NCBI RefSeq assembly: GCF_000155595.1
Contig: NZ_DS989904.1
Location: 1 to 64,000, forward strand
DNA length: 64,000 nt
DNA from: Synechococcus sp. PCC 7335
Lineage (GTDB): Bacteria > Cyanobacteriota > Cyanobacteriia > Phormidesmidales > Phormidesmidaceae
Direction: 5' to 3'
The notes beneath the pieces were generated by a model, which was not told the DNA's origin, searched no databases, and worked only from the letters and a program-made list of their open reading frames with translations. The position numbers were made by a program, and so were the translations under genes. Shown one piece after another: positions 25,085 through 35,365 of this stretch (position 1 is its first letter; the number at the start of each line of letters is the position of its first letter).

Positions 25085-26131
25085 ATGAAAAGACGTCAGC
25101 TTATCTCGCTGTGCTTAGCCTTCTTCTGCACTCTATTTTTCACAATTGGCTGCGGAGGCCCATCCGCGGATAGCGGCGAGAGTGAGCCAGGAAGTGAAGC
25201 GGCTAGCGAACCTGCTGGTGAGGCGATCGTGATTGGATACAGCAACTGGGCTGGCTGGTGGCCCTGGGCGATCGCGCAAGAAGAAGGTTTATTTGCGGCC
25301 AATAACGTCAACGTTGAGATGCGCTGGTTTGATGGCTATGTTGAATCAATGGAGGCGTTTGCGGCCGGTCAGCTAGATGGCAACTGTCAAACGCTCAATG
25401 ACACGATTTCATTCGCAGCCGAGGCCGTCAATGGAGAGGTGGCGGTTCTAGTCAATGACAACTCTGCAGGCAATGACAAAATCATTGTGACTGAGGAGAT
25501 CAACTCGGTTGCTGATTTGGTCGGCAAGCAGGTTGCGGTAGAAGAAGGCGTCGTGGATGACTTTCTGCTAACGCTTGCTTTAGAAGAAGAAGGATTTTCT
25601 CGAGAGGATGTTGAGATTGTGCCGCTAGAAACCGGGGCAGCAGCGGCGGCATTTGCCGCTGGGCAAGTAGATGCTGTGGGCGCTTTTCCGCCTTTTTGGC
25701 TAACCGCTTTAGAGCGCGAAGGCAGTAAAGAGCTATTGTCATCTAATGATTTCCCAGGGGCCATTCCCGACCTACTCGTGATGAGCCAAACCATCATTGA
25801 TGAACGGCCTGAAGATGTACAGGCGATCGTCAATACCTGGTTTGATACGCTGGCGTTTATGGAAGAGAACCCCGAGCGCGCTGACGAGATTATGGCGGCT
25901 AGAGCCGATGTCACGGTAGAAGAGCTACAGCTATTCAAAGAAGGCACTCGGATGTTTACGATAGAAGACAACTTGGAAGCCTTTAGCGACGGTGATGATA
26001 TCAAGCATTTGTCTGCTGCTGCTGAGGAAATGGCGGAGTTCATGGTAGGGGTTGGGTTTATTCCAGAAGCACCTGATCTAGAAGCGATTTTAGACGATCA
26101 GTTTGTTACCGCCTATGCGGAAGCTCAATAG
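25085..26131 (+). CDS. ABC transporter substrate-binding lipoprotein, NMT1/SsuA-like (probable guanidine importer)
   Basis: The first 23 residues are a lipoprotein signal (KRR start, hydrophobic core, FFTIGC with the lipid Cys at 23). An acidic Ser/Gly/Glu linker follows. The binding domain starts at IVIGYSNWAGWWPWAIAQEEGLF, typical of NMT1/THI5 and SsuA proteins. AAFAAGQVDAVGAFPPFW lies in the second lobe. The ATG at 25085 is chosen because it gives a proper signal peptide; an upstream ATG at 25019 would add 22 residues. It sits in the position of sll1080, so guanidine is the probable ligand. The permease starts directly after its stop codon. Confidence 0.88.
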   Translation: MKRRQLISLCLAFFCTLFFTIGCGGPSADSGESEPGSEAASEPAGEAIVIGYSNWAGWWPWAIAQEEGLFAANNVNVEMRWFDGYVESMEAFAAGQLDGNCQTLNDTISFAAEAVNGEVAVLVNDNSAGNDKIIVTEEINSVADLVGKQVAVEEGVVDDFLLTLALEEEGFSREDVEIVPLETGAAAAAFAAGQVDAVGAFPPFWLTALEREGSKELLSSNDFPGAIPDLLVMSQTIIDERPEDVQAIVNTWFDTLAFMEENPERADEIMAARADVTVEELQLFKEGTRMFTIEDNLEAFSDGDDIKHLSAAAEEMAEFMVGVGFIPEAPDLEAILDDQFVTAYAEAQ

Positions 26132-26983
26132 ATGAGTGTAGAATCTGGCTCTGCTTATTCGCCCATCACGCTGCTAGCTAAGCGTAAAAGCATGCAGCCT
26201 AAGCTGTTTTGGCGACTAGGTGAGCCGATTCCGTCTGGTCTAAATTGGGGGCTGCGGACGGCTTCTGTTGTGGTTCCGATTTTTCTTTGGTGGCTACTAG
26301 CCAATAGCGGTCTAGTTAATCCCAAATTTTTGCCTTCTCCAGTTGAGGTGATTGCTGCGTTTGGCAGACTATGGGAAAAAGGGCTATTCATTGATGATGT
26401 GACGGCAAGTGTCAGGCGAGTTGGTATTGGATTCTTGCTATCCGCCATCATCTCGGTACCTTTAGGAATTGGCATGGGAGCGTTTGCGGCAGTGCGATCG
26501 CTGCTTGAGCCACTGATTGGCATCGTTCGCTACATGCCTGCGCCTGCTTTTATCCCACTGCTCATTATCTATCTGGGTTTAGATGAAGCGCCGAAGATTG
26601 CTCTGATTTTTATTGGGGTGATCTTCTTTAATACGCTGATGATTATGGACGCGGTGAAGTTTGTTCCAAAGCACCTGCTAGAGGCAACCTATACGCTCGG
26701 CGGCTCGCGCGCCCAAACGCTTTTACAGGTGATCACACCCTACGTGGTGCCAAACATTCTAGATGCGTTTCGAATCAATATGGCAGCGGCTTGGAACTTG
26801 GTGGTAGTCGCAGAGCTAATCGCCGCGAATGAGGGACTAGGAAAGCGGATTGCGATCGCCCAAAAATTCTTTCGTACCGACGAGATCTTCGCCTATCTCA
26901 TTGTGTTAGGCGTAATTGGTTTCTTAATTGACCTTTCTCTAAAGCTGTTGCTAAAGGCAACTTGCAAATGGGCGGTCGACTAA
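26132..26983 (+). CDS. ABC transporter permease, SsuC/TauC-like
   Basis: A 283-residue inner membrane subunit with about six helices. The first is SVVVPIFLWWLLANSGL after a 40-residue cytoplasmic N-terminus. The conserved EAA loop lies at LLEATYTLGGSRAQTLLQVITP, contacting the ATPase. SVRRVGIGFLLSAIISVPLGIGMG and EPLIGIVRYMPAPAFIPLLI are typical of the nitrate/sulfonate/taurine-type permeases. Its ATG immediately follows the stop of the binding protein, and its TAA overlaps the ATG of the ATPase by one base (TAATG), so translation is coupled. Corresponds to sll1081. Confidence 0.92.
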   Translation: MSVESGSAYSPITLLAKRKSMQPKLFWRLGEPIPSGLNWGLRTASVVVPIFLWWLLANSGLVNPKFLPSPVEVIAAFGRLWEKGLFIDDVTASVRRVGIGFLLSAIISVPLGIGMGAFAAVRSLLEPLIGIVRYMPAPAFIPLLIIYLGLDEAPKIALIFIGVIFFNTLMIMDAVKFVPKHLLEATYTLGGSRAQTLLQVITPYVVPNILDAFRINMAAAWNLVVVAELIAANEGLGKRIAIAQKFFRTDEIFAYLIVLGVIGFLIDLSLKLLLKATCKWAVD

Positions 26984-27744
26984 TGCATCTCGAAGTTTCC
27001 AAGCTACATAAGCAGTTTGAGACAAGTAAAGGAACGATTCAGGTGCTAGAGAATCTCAACTTGCATGTAGAGCAAGGCGAGTTTGTCTGTGTCGTCGGTG
27101 CTTCTGGTTCTGGAAAATCTACGCTGCTAAGACTGATTGCCGGGTTGGAGCGGCCTACTTCAGGCACCATTGAGGTAGATGCCGATTCTGTAGTGGGGCC
27201 GGGTGCGGATAGAGGTATGGTGTTTCAAGACTACACGCTCTATCCGTGGATGAGCGTACAAAAGAATGTAGAATTTGGGCTAAAGCTGCAGGGTATTGAT
27301 AAGAAGACTCGACGGGAGCAGGCTTCGTATTATCTTGAGATGGTAAGACTCACTCAGTTTGCCGCAGCGCTGCCAAAGCAGCTATCCGGGGGAATGAAAC
27401 AAAGAGTTGCGATCGCCAGGGCTCTGACTAGCCAACCCAAAATTTTGCTAATGGATGAGCCATTTGGTGCGCTTGATGTGCAAACCAAAGAGAATATGCA
27501 ACAGTTCCTACTGGATCTATGGGAGAAAACTGGGACTAGCATCTTAATGATTACCCATGATGTCAGAGAAGCAGTCTTTTTGTCGCAGCGAATCTATGTG
27601 ATGACGGCTAGGCCTGGCACGGTGAAAAAAGAGATCGAAGTAGAACTAGGGCGATCACGCCAGCAAAAAACAAGAGAACTACCGCAGTTTAAAAACTATC
27701 AAGATGCCGTGATGGTAGAGCTGACTACACCCAATCATCAATAG
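26983..27744 (+). CDS. ABC transporter ATP-binding protein, SsuB/TauB-like
   Basis: A 253-residue nucleotide-binding subunit: Walker A GASGSGKST (residues 39-47), Q-loop in MVFQDYTLYPWMSV, signature LSGGMKQRVAIARAL, Walker B LLMDEPFGALD and the switch histidine in ITHDVREA. The C-terminal region is short, without an extra regulatory domain. Start ATG 26983 overlaps the permease stop; a TTG 21 bases upstream is less likely. It is the last gene of the operon and corresponds to sll1082. Two hairpins follow downstream (27803-27869). Confidence 0.93.
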   Translation: MHLEVSKLHKQFETSKGTIQVLENLNLHVEQGEFVCVVGASGSGKSTLLRLIAGLERPTSGTIEVDADSVVGPGADRGMVFQDYTLYPWMSVQKNVEFGLKLQGIDKKTRREQASYYLEMVRLTQFAAALPKQLSGGMKQRVAIARALTSQPKILLMDEPFGALDVQTKENMQQFLLDLWEKTGTSILMITHDVREAVFLSQRIYVMTARPGTVKKEIEVELGRSRQQKTRELPQFKNYQDAVMVELTTPNHQ

Positions 27745-27802
27745 AATTGACGCAGCGCAGTTAGAAGATGCGCTAACGAGGAATAGCTACGTAGCATCAA
27801 AG

Positions 27803-27869
27803 CCTATCTGCGTGATAGGGAAGGCTAAGGACCATTTAGCTATTGAATTTAGCGACTGAGCTAAATGGT
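27803..27869. terminator. two hairpins between the guanidine operon and acnB
   Basis: CCTATC (27803-27808) pairs with GATAGG (27814-27819) around TGCGT. Next ACCATTTAGCT (27831-27841) pairs perfectly with AGCTAAATGGT (27859-27869) over 11 bp with a 17-nt loop. Neither has a T run. They could end the operon, stabilise its 3' end, or belong to the acnB leader. Confidence 0.4.
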
Positions 27870-28004
27870 ACGCACAGATGCAACCCTTATTTCTCAAGTC
27901 TCCGGCAGTATTTCACCAATCGATGACTCGACAATAGGCAAATCGAGCCATAATAATAGCTTTGGATATCCCTCCACTAGAATAGAAAGAAAGAGAGTGC
28001 CCTA

Positions 28005-30614
28005 ATGCTTGAGTCTTATCGCAACCATGTTGAAAAACGCGCTGAGCTAAACGTGCCACCGCTGCCGCTGGATGCCGATCAGACCTCGGCGCTTTGCGAC
28101 TTACTCAAAGCGCCGCCTGCGGGTGAAGAAAATTTTCTGATGACGCTGCTGTGCGATCGCATCTCTCCTGGCGTCGATCCTTCCTCCTATGTCAAAGCCT
28201 CTTTCTTGACTGCTATTGCCAAAGGCGAAACCAATAGCCCACTGCTCTCTCCCAAAAAGGCTGTCGAGCTTCTAGGGACTATGCTCGGCGGCTATAATGT
28301 CGCTTCTTTGATTGAGCTACTCAAGGACGACCGCGAAGAGATTGCTCAGCTTGCAGCAGACGCGCTGAAGAAAACACTGCTGATATATGATGCTTTCAAC
28401 GATATCCTCGAACTCTCTGCAACGAACGACTACGCTAAACAGGTTGTAGAGTCTTGGGCCAATGCCGAGTGGTTTACCAGCAAACCCGAAGTCGCCCAGT
28501 CAATCACCTTGACTGTGTTCAAAGTCCCTGGCGAAACCAATACCGACGATCTTTCCCCAGCGCCACACGCGACGACTAGACCTGATATTCCTTTGCATGC
28601 TCAGGTAATGCTGGAATCCAAGATGGATGATCCGCTAGGTACGTTGGCTAAGTTGAAAGAAAAAGGACATGCGATCGCCTACGTTGGCGATGTCGTCGGT
28701 ACCGGCTCTTCACGTAAATCCGCTATGAACTCCGTTATCTGGCATATCGGCGCAGATATTCCCTTTGTTCCCAATAAGCGAACGGGCGGTTTTATTCTCG
28801 GTAGCAAGATCGCGCCTATCTTCTTCAACACGGCTGAAGACTCAGGCGCCATGCCAATCGAATGCGACGTGTCCAAAATGAACACGGGCGACGTGATCAC
28901 TATCCATCCCTATAAGGGCGAGATCACTGCCGGGGAAGCAACCAACGCAGGCGAGGTGATCTCTACCTTCACCCTTACGCCCGAAACCATCCTCGACGAA
29001 GTCCGCGCAGGCGGTCGCATCCCACTCATCATTGGTCGTTCTCTTACTGACAAAACTCGAATCGCGCTAGGATTAGAGCCCTCAGATGTGTTCGTACGCC
29101 CTTCTGCCCCAGTAGACACTGGCAGAGGTTTCACCCTCGCTCAAAAGATGGTCGGCAAAGCCTGTGGTCTTCCTGGCGTTCGCCCTGGCACCTCCTGTGA
29201 GCCCTTAATGACTACCGTCGGCTCACAAGACACCACTGGCCCAATGACTCGCGATGAGATGAAAGAGTTAGCCTGTTTAGGCTTCAGTGCCGGTCTCGTA
29301 CTCCAAACCTTTTGCCATACCGCCGCCTATCCCAAACCTATAGATGTTCAAACCCATGCGACCCTACCTGACTTCTTCGCCTCTCGCGGCGGCGTGGCGC
29401 TAGAACCTGGTGATGGCATCATCCACTCCTGGCTCAACAGAATGCTGTTGCCTGACACTGTCGGCACAGGCGGAGACTCACACACTCGCTTTCCGCTTGG
29501 CATCTCCTTCCCTGCAGGTTCAGGGCTAGTCGCCTTTGCCGCTGCAATTGGGGCAATGCCCCTGGACATGCCTGAATCTGTTTTAGTGCGATTCAAAGGA
29601 GAACTACAGCCTGGTATCACCTTGCGCGATGTTGTCAACGCAATTCCTCTAGTTGCCATCCAAAAGGGGCTTCTAACCGTAGAAAAAGAGAACAAAAAGA
29701 ATGTATTTTCAGGCCGCATTCTAGAAATGGAAGGACTGCCTGATCTTAAGCTGGAACAAGCCTTCGAGCTGACTGACGCCTCAGCCGAACGCTCTTGTGC
29801 AGGCTGTACGATCAAGCTCAGCGAAGAAACTACCGCTGAATATCTACGCTCGAACATCTCTTTGATGAAAAACATGATCGCCCGCGGCTATCACGACGAA
29901 AGAACGCTTGCTCGTCGCATTGCTGAAATGGAGAAATGGCTAGAAAATCCAACCCTAATGAGCGCAGACGCGGACGCAGACTATGCTGAAGTCATTGAAA
30001 TTGATCTCAACGAGCTGAAAGAACCTATTGTTGCAGCGCCTAACGATCCTGATAACGTCAAGACGCTCTCCGATGTTGTGGGAGATAAAATCGACGAAGT
30101 CTTCATTGGCTCTTGTATGACCAATATTGGTCACTACCGCGCTGCCGCTAAAGTGCTAGAAAACGAAGGCACCGTCAAAGGTCGCCTCTGGATTTGTCCG
30201 CCCACTCGTATGGATGAACAACAGCTTCGCAAAGAAGGCTACTATGGCACCTTTGCAGCTTCTGGTGCTCGTACGGAGATGCCTGGATGTTCTCTGTGCA
30301 TGGGCAACCAAGCGCGCGTAGAAGATGGCGTTACTGTCTTTTCTACCTCTACTCGCAACTTCAACAACAGAATGGGCAAAGGCGCTCAGGTTTACTTAGG
30401 CTCTGCCGAACTCGCTGCCGCCTGCGCTTTGTTAGGTCGTATTCCAGATATGAAAGAGTATCTAGAAGTGGTTGCTAGCAAGATTGATCCGTTTGAAGAT
30501 GAAGTGTATCGCTACCTTAACTTCAATGAAATTAGAGGATTTGAAGATGAGGGCCGGGTAATTCCAAAAGAAGAAGAAGAAAAGATCGAGAAAGAGGCTA
30601 TGGCAATCAAGTAA
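28005..30614 (+). CDS. acnB: aconitate hydratase B
   Basis: AcnB interconverts citrate and isocitrate, with a labile 4Fe-4S cluster. The 869-residue chain has the AcnB-specific order: an N-terminal HEAT-like domain (residues 1-160), the swivel domain next ([36 protein letters not shown]), then the catalytic domains. These include [33 protein letters not shown] and the cluster cysteines in GSCMTNIGH and [12 protein letters not shown]. Length matches the family (about 860). The C-terminus is a charged EEEEKIEKE tail. ATG 28005 follows a purine-rich GAAAGAAAGAGAG tract. It is a single-gene unit in this window. Confidence 0.97.
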   Translation: MLESYRNHVEKRAELNVPPLPLDADQTSALCDLLKAPPAGEENFLMTLLCDRISPGVDPSSYVKASFLTAIAKGETNSPLLSPKKAVELLGTMLGGYNVASLIELLKDDREEIAQLAADALKKTLLIYDAFNDILELSATNDYAKQVVESWANAEWFTSKPEVAQSITLTVFKVPGETNTDDLSPAPHATTRPDIPLHAQVMLESKMDDPLGTLAKLKEKGHAIAYVGDVVGTGSSRKSAMNSVIWHIGADIPFVPNKRTGGFILGSKIAPIFFNTAEDSGAMPIECDVSKMNTGDVITIHPYKGEITAGEATNAGEVISTFTLTPETILDEVRAGGRIPLIIGRSLTDKTRIALGLEPSDVFVRPSAPVDTGRGFTLAQKMVGKACGLPGVRPGTSCEPLMTTVGSQDTTGPMTRDEMKELACLGFSAGLVLQTFCHTAAYPKPIDVQTHATLPDFFASRGGVALEPGDGIIHSWLNRMLLPDTVGTGGDSHTRFPLGISFPAGSGLVAFAAAIGAMPLDMPESVLVRFKGELQPGITLRDVVNAIPLVAIQKGLLTVEKENKKNVFSGRILEMEGLPDLKLEQAFELTDASAERSCAGCTIKLSEETTAEYLRSNISLMKNMIARGYHDERTLARRIAEMEKWLENPTLMSADADADYAEVIEIDLNELKEPIVAAPNDPDNVKTLSDVVGDKIDEVFIGSCMTNIGHYRAAAKVLENEGTVKGRLWICPPTRMDEQQLRKEGYYGTFAASGARTEMPGCSLCMGNQARVEDGVTVFSTSTRNFNNRMGKGAQVYLGSAELAAACALLGRIPDMKEYLEVVASKIDPFEDEVYRYLNFNEIRGFEDEGRVIPKEEEEKIEKEAMAIK

Positions 30615-31071
30615 ATAGAATATTCGAACATCAGAGTGCGCTAGGTTGAGCATGCTAAATCCATACGACAGCGCCAGTTACCGTAGGAGCAGCGCAAGCA
30701 ATGCCCCCTTGCGGCTTCAGGACGCTGTTTATTAGTTTTTTCTGCTAATACAAAGAGTTATTTTGATTTCTTCAACAATTTGTACGATCAGAAAGACTTC
30801 ATAACACATTCGAGCAAAGCGCTAAATCGCTTACTACGCTTGGATTCTAAAGAAGCGACTGGTAGTTGCTGCAAAAGGAACTTTCGAGATCAACAACTAT
30901 AATGTGCTGTGGGAGATTAGGTTGCTTCCTCTTTTAACCTTTTTGAACTTTAGCGTTTGCAAAGTCTCTAGCGATGAAGATATTTGCCGTTCAAACCACT
31001 GTGAACGGCAGTGCTCAGTATAATTTACCAGCGCAATCAATCAACTACTCCACTAGCAAGAACCGGAATAA
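30615..31071 (+). other. 457-bp intergenic region upstream of katG
   Basis: Contains a CGCAAG/CTTGCG repeat (30693-30698, 30708-30713), an AT-rich middle, a TATAAT at 30898-30903 without a clear -35, and the katG promoter with its 26-bp dyad at 30985-31024 (separate entry). No gene was recognised. Confidence 0.5.
30985..31024 (+). promoter_or_regulatory. katG promoter with perfect 9-bp dyad operator candidate
   Basis: TGCCGTTCA (30985-30993) and TGAACGGCA (31002-31010) form a perfect inverted repeat with an 8-nt spacer. Eight bases later comes a perfect -10 hexamer TATAAT (31019-31024). The -35 position falls inside the dyad, and no good TTGACA is seen. The ATG of katG is 47 bp beyond the -10. 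This geometry suits a regulator binding over the -35, either repressor or activator. Confidence 0.55.
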
Positions 31072-33372
31072 ATGAACAACACTCCCGCCACTTCCGCTGC
31101 CCAATGCCCCTTCCGTGGAACCCGCGTCGGCGGTGCGCTTGGCTCCAAGCCACAAACCGATGACTGGTGGCCAAACCGGCTTCAGGTCGAGCTGCTACAT
31201 CAAGAATCGCCAAAAGCGAACCCACTACGGGATGTCGACTACAGAGAAGCGTTCGAGAAGATCGACTTCGAGCAGCTAAAAAGTGATATTAAAGCGCTGC
31301 TAACAGACTCGCAGGACTGGTGGCCAGCCGACTACGGCAACTATGGGCCTCAGATGATTCGGATGACGTGGCACTCTGCTGGTACCTACCGCATCGCCGA
31401 CGGTCGTGGCGGCGCGGCTCAGGGCATGCAGCGCTTCGCGCCGATCAACTCATGGTGGGACAACGGCAATACCGATAAATCGCGACGGCTACTCTGGCCA
31501 ATCAAGCAGAAGTACGGCGCTTCGCTAAGCTGGGCCGATCTGATGGTGCTAGTTGGCAACTGTGCGCTAGAAATCATGGGCTTCAAGACTTTTGGCTTTG
31601 GCGGCGGGCGTATCGACGCTTGGGAAGCGGACCGAGCTACCTACTGGGGCCCAGAGTTCTGGAACGGTCAATCGTTTGGAGAAAACGGCAAGAAACATGC
31701 AGGTCATCCAGATGAAATGGTCACCCGTGATATCCGGTGGGTCGGTGAGCCCGACAACGAATACTATGACCTCGAGAATCCACTAGCAGCTTCTCATCAG
31801 GCGCTAATTTACGTTAACCCCGAGGGGCCGAACGGCGAAGGCGATCCTGCTGCATCTGCTCGCGATATCCGTGAGACCTTTGCACGCATGGCCATGAACG
31901 ACGAAGAGACTGTCGCTCTAATCGCAGGCGGACACGCTTTTGGCAAGAGTCACGGTATGGTCTCGTCAGACAAAATTGGCCCCGCTCCAGAAGGCGCGCC
32001 AATTCAGGCAATGGGTCTAGGATGGCAAAACCCTGAGGGTACTGGCTTTGCTGAATATACAATGACAAACGGCATCGAGGGATCGTGGACGCCCAATCCG
32101 ACCCAGTGGGACAACAGCTACCTAACGAATCTCTTCAAGTATGAGTGGGAGAAGACAGAGAGCCCATCGGGTGCGGTGCAGTGGAAGCCAAGCAATTCTG
32201 ATGCGCCGAAGACGCCAGATGCTCACAAGCCGGGCGTTGAGCACAATCTGATGATGATGACCTCTGATATTGCACTCAGAGTCGATCCAGCCTACAACGA
32301 GATTTGTCAGCGCTATCTCAATGACTTCGATCACTTCAGCGATGCGTTCTCACGCGCTTGGTACAAGCTGACGCATCGAGATTTGGGACCGAAGACGCGC
32401 TATCTTGGCCCGGAAGTTGCAGAGGAAGATCTTCCTTGGCAAGATCCGATTCCTGCACTGGACCACGAAGTTGTGGATAAAGCTGACATCAGTGGGCTGA
32501 AAGACAAAATTCTGACAAGTGGTCTTTCGGTCTCAGCGCTTGTATCAGCTGCTTGGTCGTCGGCATCGAACTACCGCGATTCTGACAAGCGTGGTGGTGC
32601 AAACGGTGCTCGCGTTCGCTTAGATCCGCAGAAGGACTGGAAGATGAATCGTCCAGAAGAGCTGAGTCAAGTGCTGTCGACTCTTGAGAAAATTCAATCA
32701 GAATTTAACAGTGCTCAGTCAGGCAATAAGAAAGTCTCAATAGCAGATTTGATTGTCCTTGGCGGTTGTGCTGCGGTTGAGCAGGCGGCTAGAGAGGCTG
32801 GCATCGAGATCGATGTTCCCTTTACGCCAGGTCGGATGGATACGACTCAAGAGCTGACATCAGATATCGAAAGCTTTGAGTGGCTAAAGCCAGTCTCGGA
32901 TGGTTTCCGTAACTACCATGACGAGGCTGTCGGTTATAAGGTGAAAGCGGAACGGATCTTTCTTGATCGCGCTCAGCTGCTGACGTTGAGCGCCCCTGAG
33001 TGGACGGTACTTGTGGGAGGACTGCGCGCGCTTGACCAGAATTGGGACCATTCAAAGCACGGGATCTTCACAGATCGGCCCGGTGTCTTGACTAACGACT
33101 TCTTCCGCGTCTTGACAAGCATGGACTATGAGTGGAAGCCAGTTGACAATCGCGAGATGATTTTTGATATTTGCGATCGCAAAACAGGTGAAACCAAGTT
33201 CACTGCTACCCGCTGCGACCTTATCTTCGGTTCTAATGCGGAGCTTCGTCAGGTTGCCGAAGTCTACGGCGCAGACGACGGCCATGGGCGCATGGTCAAA
33301 GACTTTGCCAAAGCTTGGAACAAGGTAATGATGCTTGATCGCTTCGATGTTCCAACTCAGCGACCTGATTAA
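31072..33372 (+). CDS. katG: catalase-peroxidase KatG
   Basis: A bifunctional haem enzyme destroying hydrogen peroxide. The distal residues are R97, W100 and H101 (RMTWHSAG). The proximal histidine lies in [11 protein letters not shown]. The Trp-Tyr-Met cross-link needed for catalase activity can form, from W100, the Tyr in LIYVNPEGP and the Met in ARMAMNDEE. The C-terminal half is the degenerate second peroxidase domain ([20 protein letters not shown]). At 766 residues it is slightly longer than typical (720-750). No signal peptide, so cytoplasmic. It is monocistronic and converges with the hydrolase gene. Confidence 0.98.
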   Translation: MNNTPATSAAQCPFRGTRVGGALGSKPQTDDWWPNRLQVELLHQESPKANPLRDVDYREAFEKIDFEQLKSDIKALLTDSQDWWPADYGNYGPQMIRMTWHSAGTYRIADGRGGAAQGMQRFAPINSWWDNGNTDKSRRLLWPIKQKYGASLSWADLMVLVGNCALEIMGFKTFGFGGGRIDAWEADRATYWGPEFWNGQSFGENGKKHAGHPDEMVTRDIRWVGEPDNEYYDLENPLAASHQALIYVNPEGPNGEGDPAASARDIRETFARMAMNDEETVALIAGGHAFGKSHGMVSSDKIGPAPEGAPIQAMGLGWQNPEGTGFAEYTMTNGIEGSWTPNPTQWDNSYLTNLFKYEWEKTESPSGAVQWKPSNSDAPKTPDAHKPGVEHNLMMMTSDIALRVDPAYNEICQRYLNDFDHFSDAFSRAWYKLTHRDLGPKTRYLGPEVAEEDLPWQDPIPALDHEVVDKADISGLKDKILTSGLSVSALVSAAWSSASNYRDSDKRGGANGARVRLDPQKDWKMNRPEELSQVLSTLEKIQSEFNSAQSGNKKVSIADLIVLGGCAAVEQAAREAGIEIDVPFTPGRMDTTQELTSDIESFEWLKPVSDGFRNYHDEAVGYKVKAERIFLDRAQLLTLSAPEWTVLVGGLRALDQNWDHSKHGIFTDRPGVLTNDFFRVLTSMDYEWKPVDNREMIFDICDRKTGETKFTATRCDLIFGSNAELRQVAEVYGADDGHGRMVKDFAKAWNKVMMLDRFDVPTQRPD

Positions 33373-33529
33373 AGGCAAAACGTAGTCCGAGCCAGCGACA
33401 GAGTGATGGTGCTTTTGCCATTCGCTCTATTGCTGGCGATCCGTATCTAAACCAGTATCTGAATAGCTTGCAACTTGCCAGTTCTCGACTAGCGCCTTGC
33501 TTCCCTGCCCTAGGGGTCTCAAATTTCAC

Positions 33530-35365
33530 TTAATAGCCAATGCGATCGCCCGCTGTCACAATTCCTAAAACATCTCGGTTATACCGCTCAGCGGCTAGCA
33601 GCACCTGAATATTGCGTGATTCGCAAAGCTGTGAAAGCGTTTTCAACTCTTTTGTTGCAGCAGATTGATGTGAATGACCCTCTTCAACCTCAGCCGACAG
33701 AGACAGCAGTAGTCGCTGAAAGCCTAGACAAGCTAAACCATAGATTAGCTGCTTGCTAACAAAAGCTTCAGGCCTGCGCGCTTCATTCGAATCACCTGCA
33801 CGAAAATATCCACCATGGGTATCGATTTTGCCTCTAGCCATCGCTGCTGTCAAAAACAAATAGTCGATAAAGCTAAGCGATCGCTTCTTCAAGCCACAGC
33901 TTAGCATTCCTACTTTCTCAGGTTTCCCCCCCTTTAATTCATCTGAAAACTCGTAATAGTCCGTACAGTCAAACACAGTAAATAGCTCTGCAATTGGCTT
34001 TTGTTCAGGTTCTAGAATTTCCCGTTGTCGGTGGCTCAAAGGTTTATGACTGAGCGTATATAGATACTCCAAAAAAGACGATACGGCGACCGTTCCCTTT
34101 GCGGTTTGATAAAGTACCTGCTTCGGTTCAAATCCACCATCGCCCCGCGCTTGCACATCGCTAAGCTGTTCACCCTCGGAGGCTTGAGCGTCGAAGTTGA
34201 TGATGCCGTATCTAGGTGTGCTGATGGCTTTGGAATAAGGCGATCGCACCACAACATTACCTAGCCGATAGCCCCCTTCCCTAGTTCTCGCCGGAAAGCT
34301 TGCGTAGTTAGCGGCAGTAGAGGCAAGCTTAAGCGCCATATCACCTTCATTACTAAATAAATAGGTTTCCTCAAACCGCCGTAGTGATGAGCTCAAAAAG
34401 TTCGCTCGGCCCGAAATAATTGTTTCGGCAGGTATATCAGGTGAGACTAGCATCAGTCGCCCCAGCGAGAAAACGTTACCAATCTTCGAAGAAGGCGCCT
34501 TAGATTTGTTCGTAGATCCTAAGCTGCCAATCGATTTGTAATCAAAGACATCAGAGAGAATACGAACGGAGTGAGTGACCACAAACCCACCCATACTATG
34601 ACCAATAAACGACAGCTTAATGCGATCGCCTGTAGACCAGTCTCGCGCTGGGTCTTCGGCTCGTACAGCCTTGTCAATCTGTCGAATTAGCTCTACTAGA
34701 TCTGGCACACCAAAGTTACTCGCTCGATACGAATCTCGAAAGTATCCGACTAGCCTTAGTATGAAAAGCGTTAGAACTATCACAACTAAAAGGGTTGATA
34801 GAACAACAAGACCAATCATCGCAACTTCGACAGCTAAGGCGATAGGTTGCGCGATCTGATGACGTAGCGTACTGATGATGGCCAAGCTTAAAAGTACAAT
34901 ACCAATCACCGAAACCACCTTTAGAACGATGGGCAGTGAGCGAAGAGCATATCCAAGTTTGTTAGCTAGCGTGTCCGATCCACTGCCATTGATCTGTTCA
35001 GAAGGCCATCGATAGCCAATCAACACCAACCCATCTGAGCGGCGATCACAGTTTCTAGTAATGTGATCTCTAATATCCTGGTACCACCCCTTAGTCGCTG
35101 TACCTGACGAGCTAGCAGTCGCAAAGGTCCCTAGCCCAGTATTGTAGCCATGTACAATTACCAAGATCTCAGGTGCTTCCTGAGCGCTCAAAAAGGCTGC
35201 CATCCGGTTGATATGCTCTTGAGGATCATCGACTTTCGCAACCCCATCTTCTACATTGTTGGGGGCGGTGCTACCTACAAAATAAGCAGGGAAATCTGAA
35301 GATGCTGGCGGAATTTCTTCTATAGAAAGCAGGTGCCTTCCCTTAAACGATTGAGTCTGTGTCAT
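33530..35365 (-). CDS. membrane-associated alpha/beta hydrolase
   Basis: A 611-residue protein. The alpha/beta hydrolase pattern is split by a membrane segment: the oxyanion strand LVIVHGYNTG (about residue 66) comes first, then two or three helices (KVVSVIGIVLLSLAIIS, LVVLSTLLVVIVLTLFILRL; about 145-215). The nucleophile elbow GHSMGG follows near residue 270. The C-terminal 200 residues are soluble and contain LSFIDYLFLTAAMARG and a DTHGGYF stretch. GHSMGG and VHGYN resemble DUF900-type serine hydrolases. Substrate unknown; a lipase or esterase role at the membrane is a guess. The gene is single, between katG (convergent) and rbsK (same strand, 331 bp away). Confidence 0.72.
   Translation of the reverse strand: MTQTQSFKGRHLLSIEEIPPASSDFPAYFVGSTAPNNVEDGVAKVDDPQEHINRMAAFLSAQEAPEILVIVHGYNTGLGTFATASSSGTATKGWYQDIRDHITRNCDRRSDGLVLIGYRWPSEQINGSGSDTLANKLGYALRSLPIVLKVVSVIGIVLLSLAIISTLRHQIAQPIALAVEVAMIGLVVLSTLLVVIVLTLFILRLVGYFRDSYRASNFGVPDLVELIRQIDKAVRAEDPARDWSTGDRIKLSFIGHSMGGFVVTHSVRILSDVFDYKSIGSLGSTNKSKAPSSKIGNVFSLGRLMLVSPDIPAETIISGRANFLSSSLRRFEETYLFSNEGDMALKLASTAANYASFPARTREGGYRLGNVVVRSPYSKAISTPRYGIINFDAQASEGEQLSDVQARGDGGFEPKQVLYQTAKGTVAVSSFLEYLYTLSHKPLSHRQREILEPEQKPIAELFTVFDCTDYYEFSDELKGGKPEKVGMLSCGLKKRSLSFIDYLFLTAAMARGKIDTHGGYFRAGDSNEARRPEAFVSKQLIYGLACLGFQRLLLSLSAEVEEGHSHQSAATKELKTLSQLCESRNIQVLLAAERYNRDVLGIVTAGDRIGY

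Noticed and set aside
25387-26043. 218-codon open frame on the minus strand
   Set aside because: Antisense to the binding lipoprotein gene; Ser-rich low-complexity translation caused by the complementary codons and no family resemblance.
29348-29875. 175-codon open frame on the minus strand inside acnB
   Set aside because: Shadow of acnB, which has full-length conserved sequence; no ribosome site or homology.
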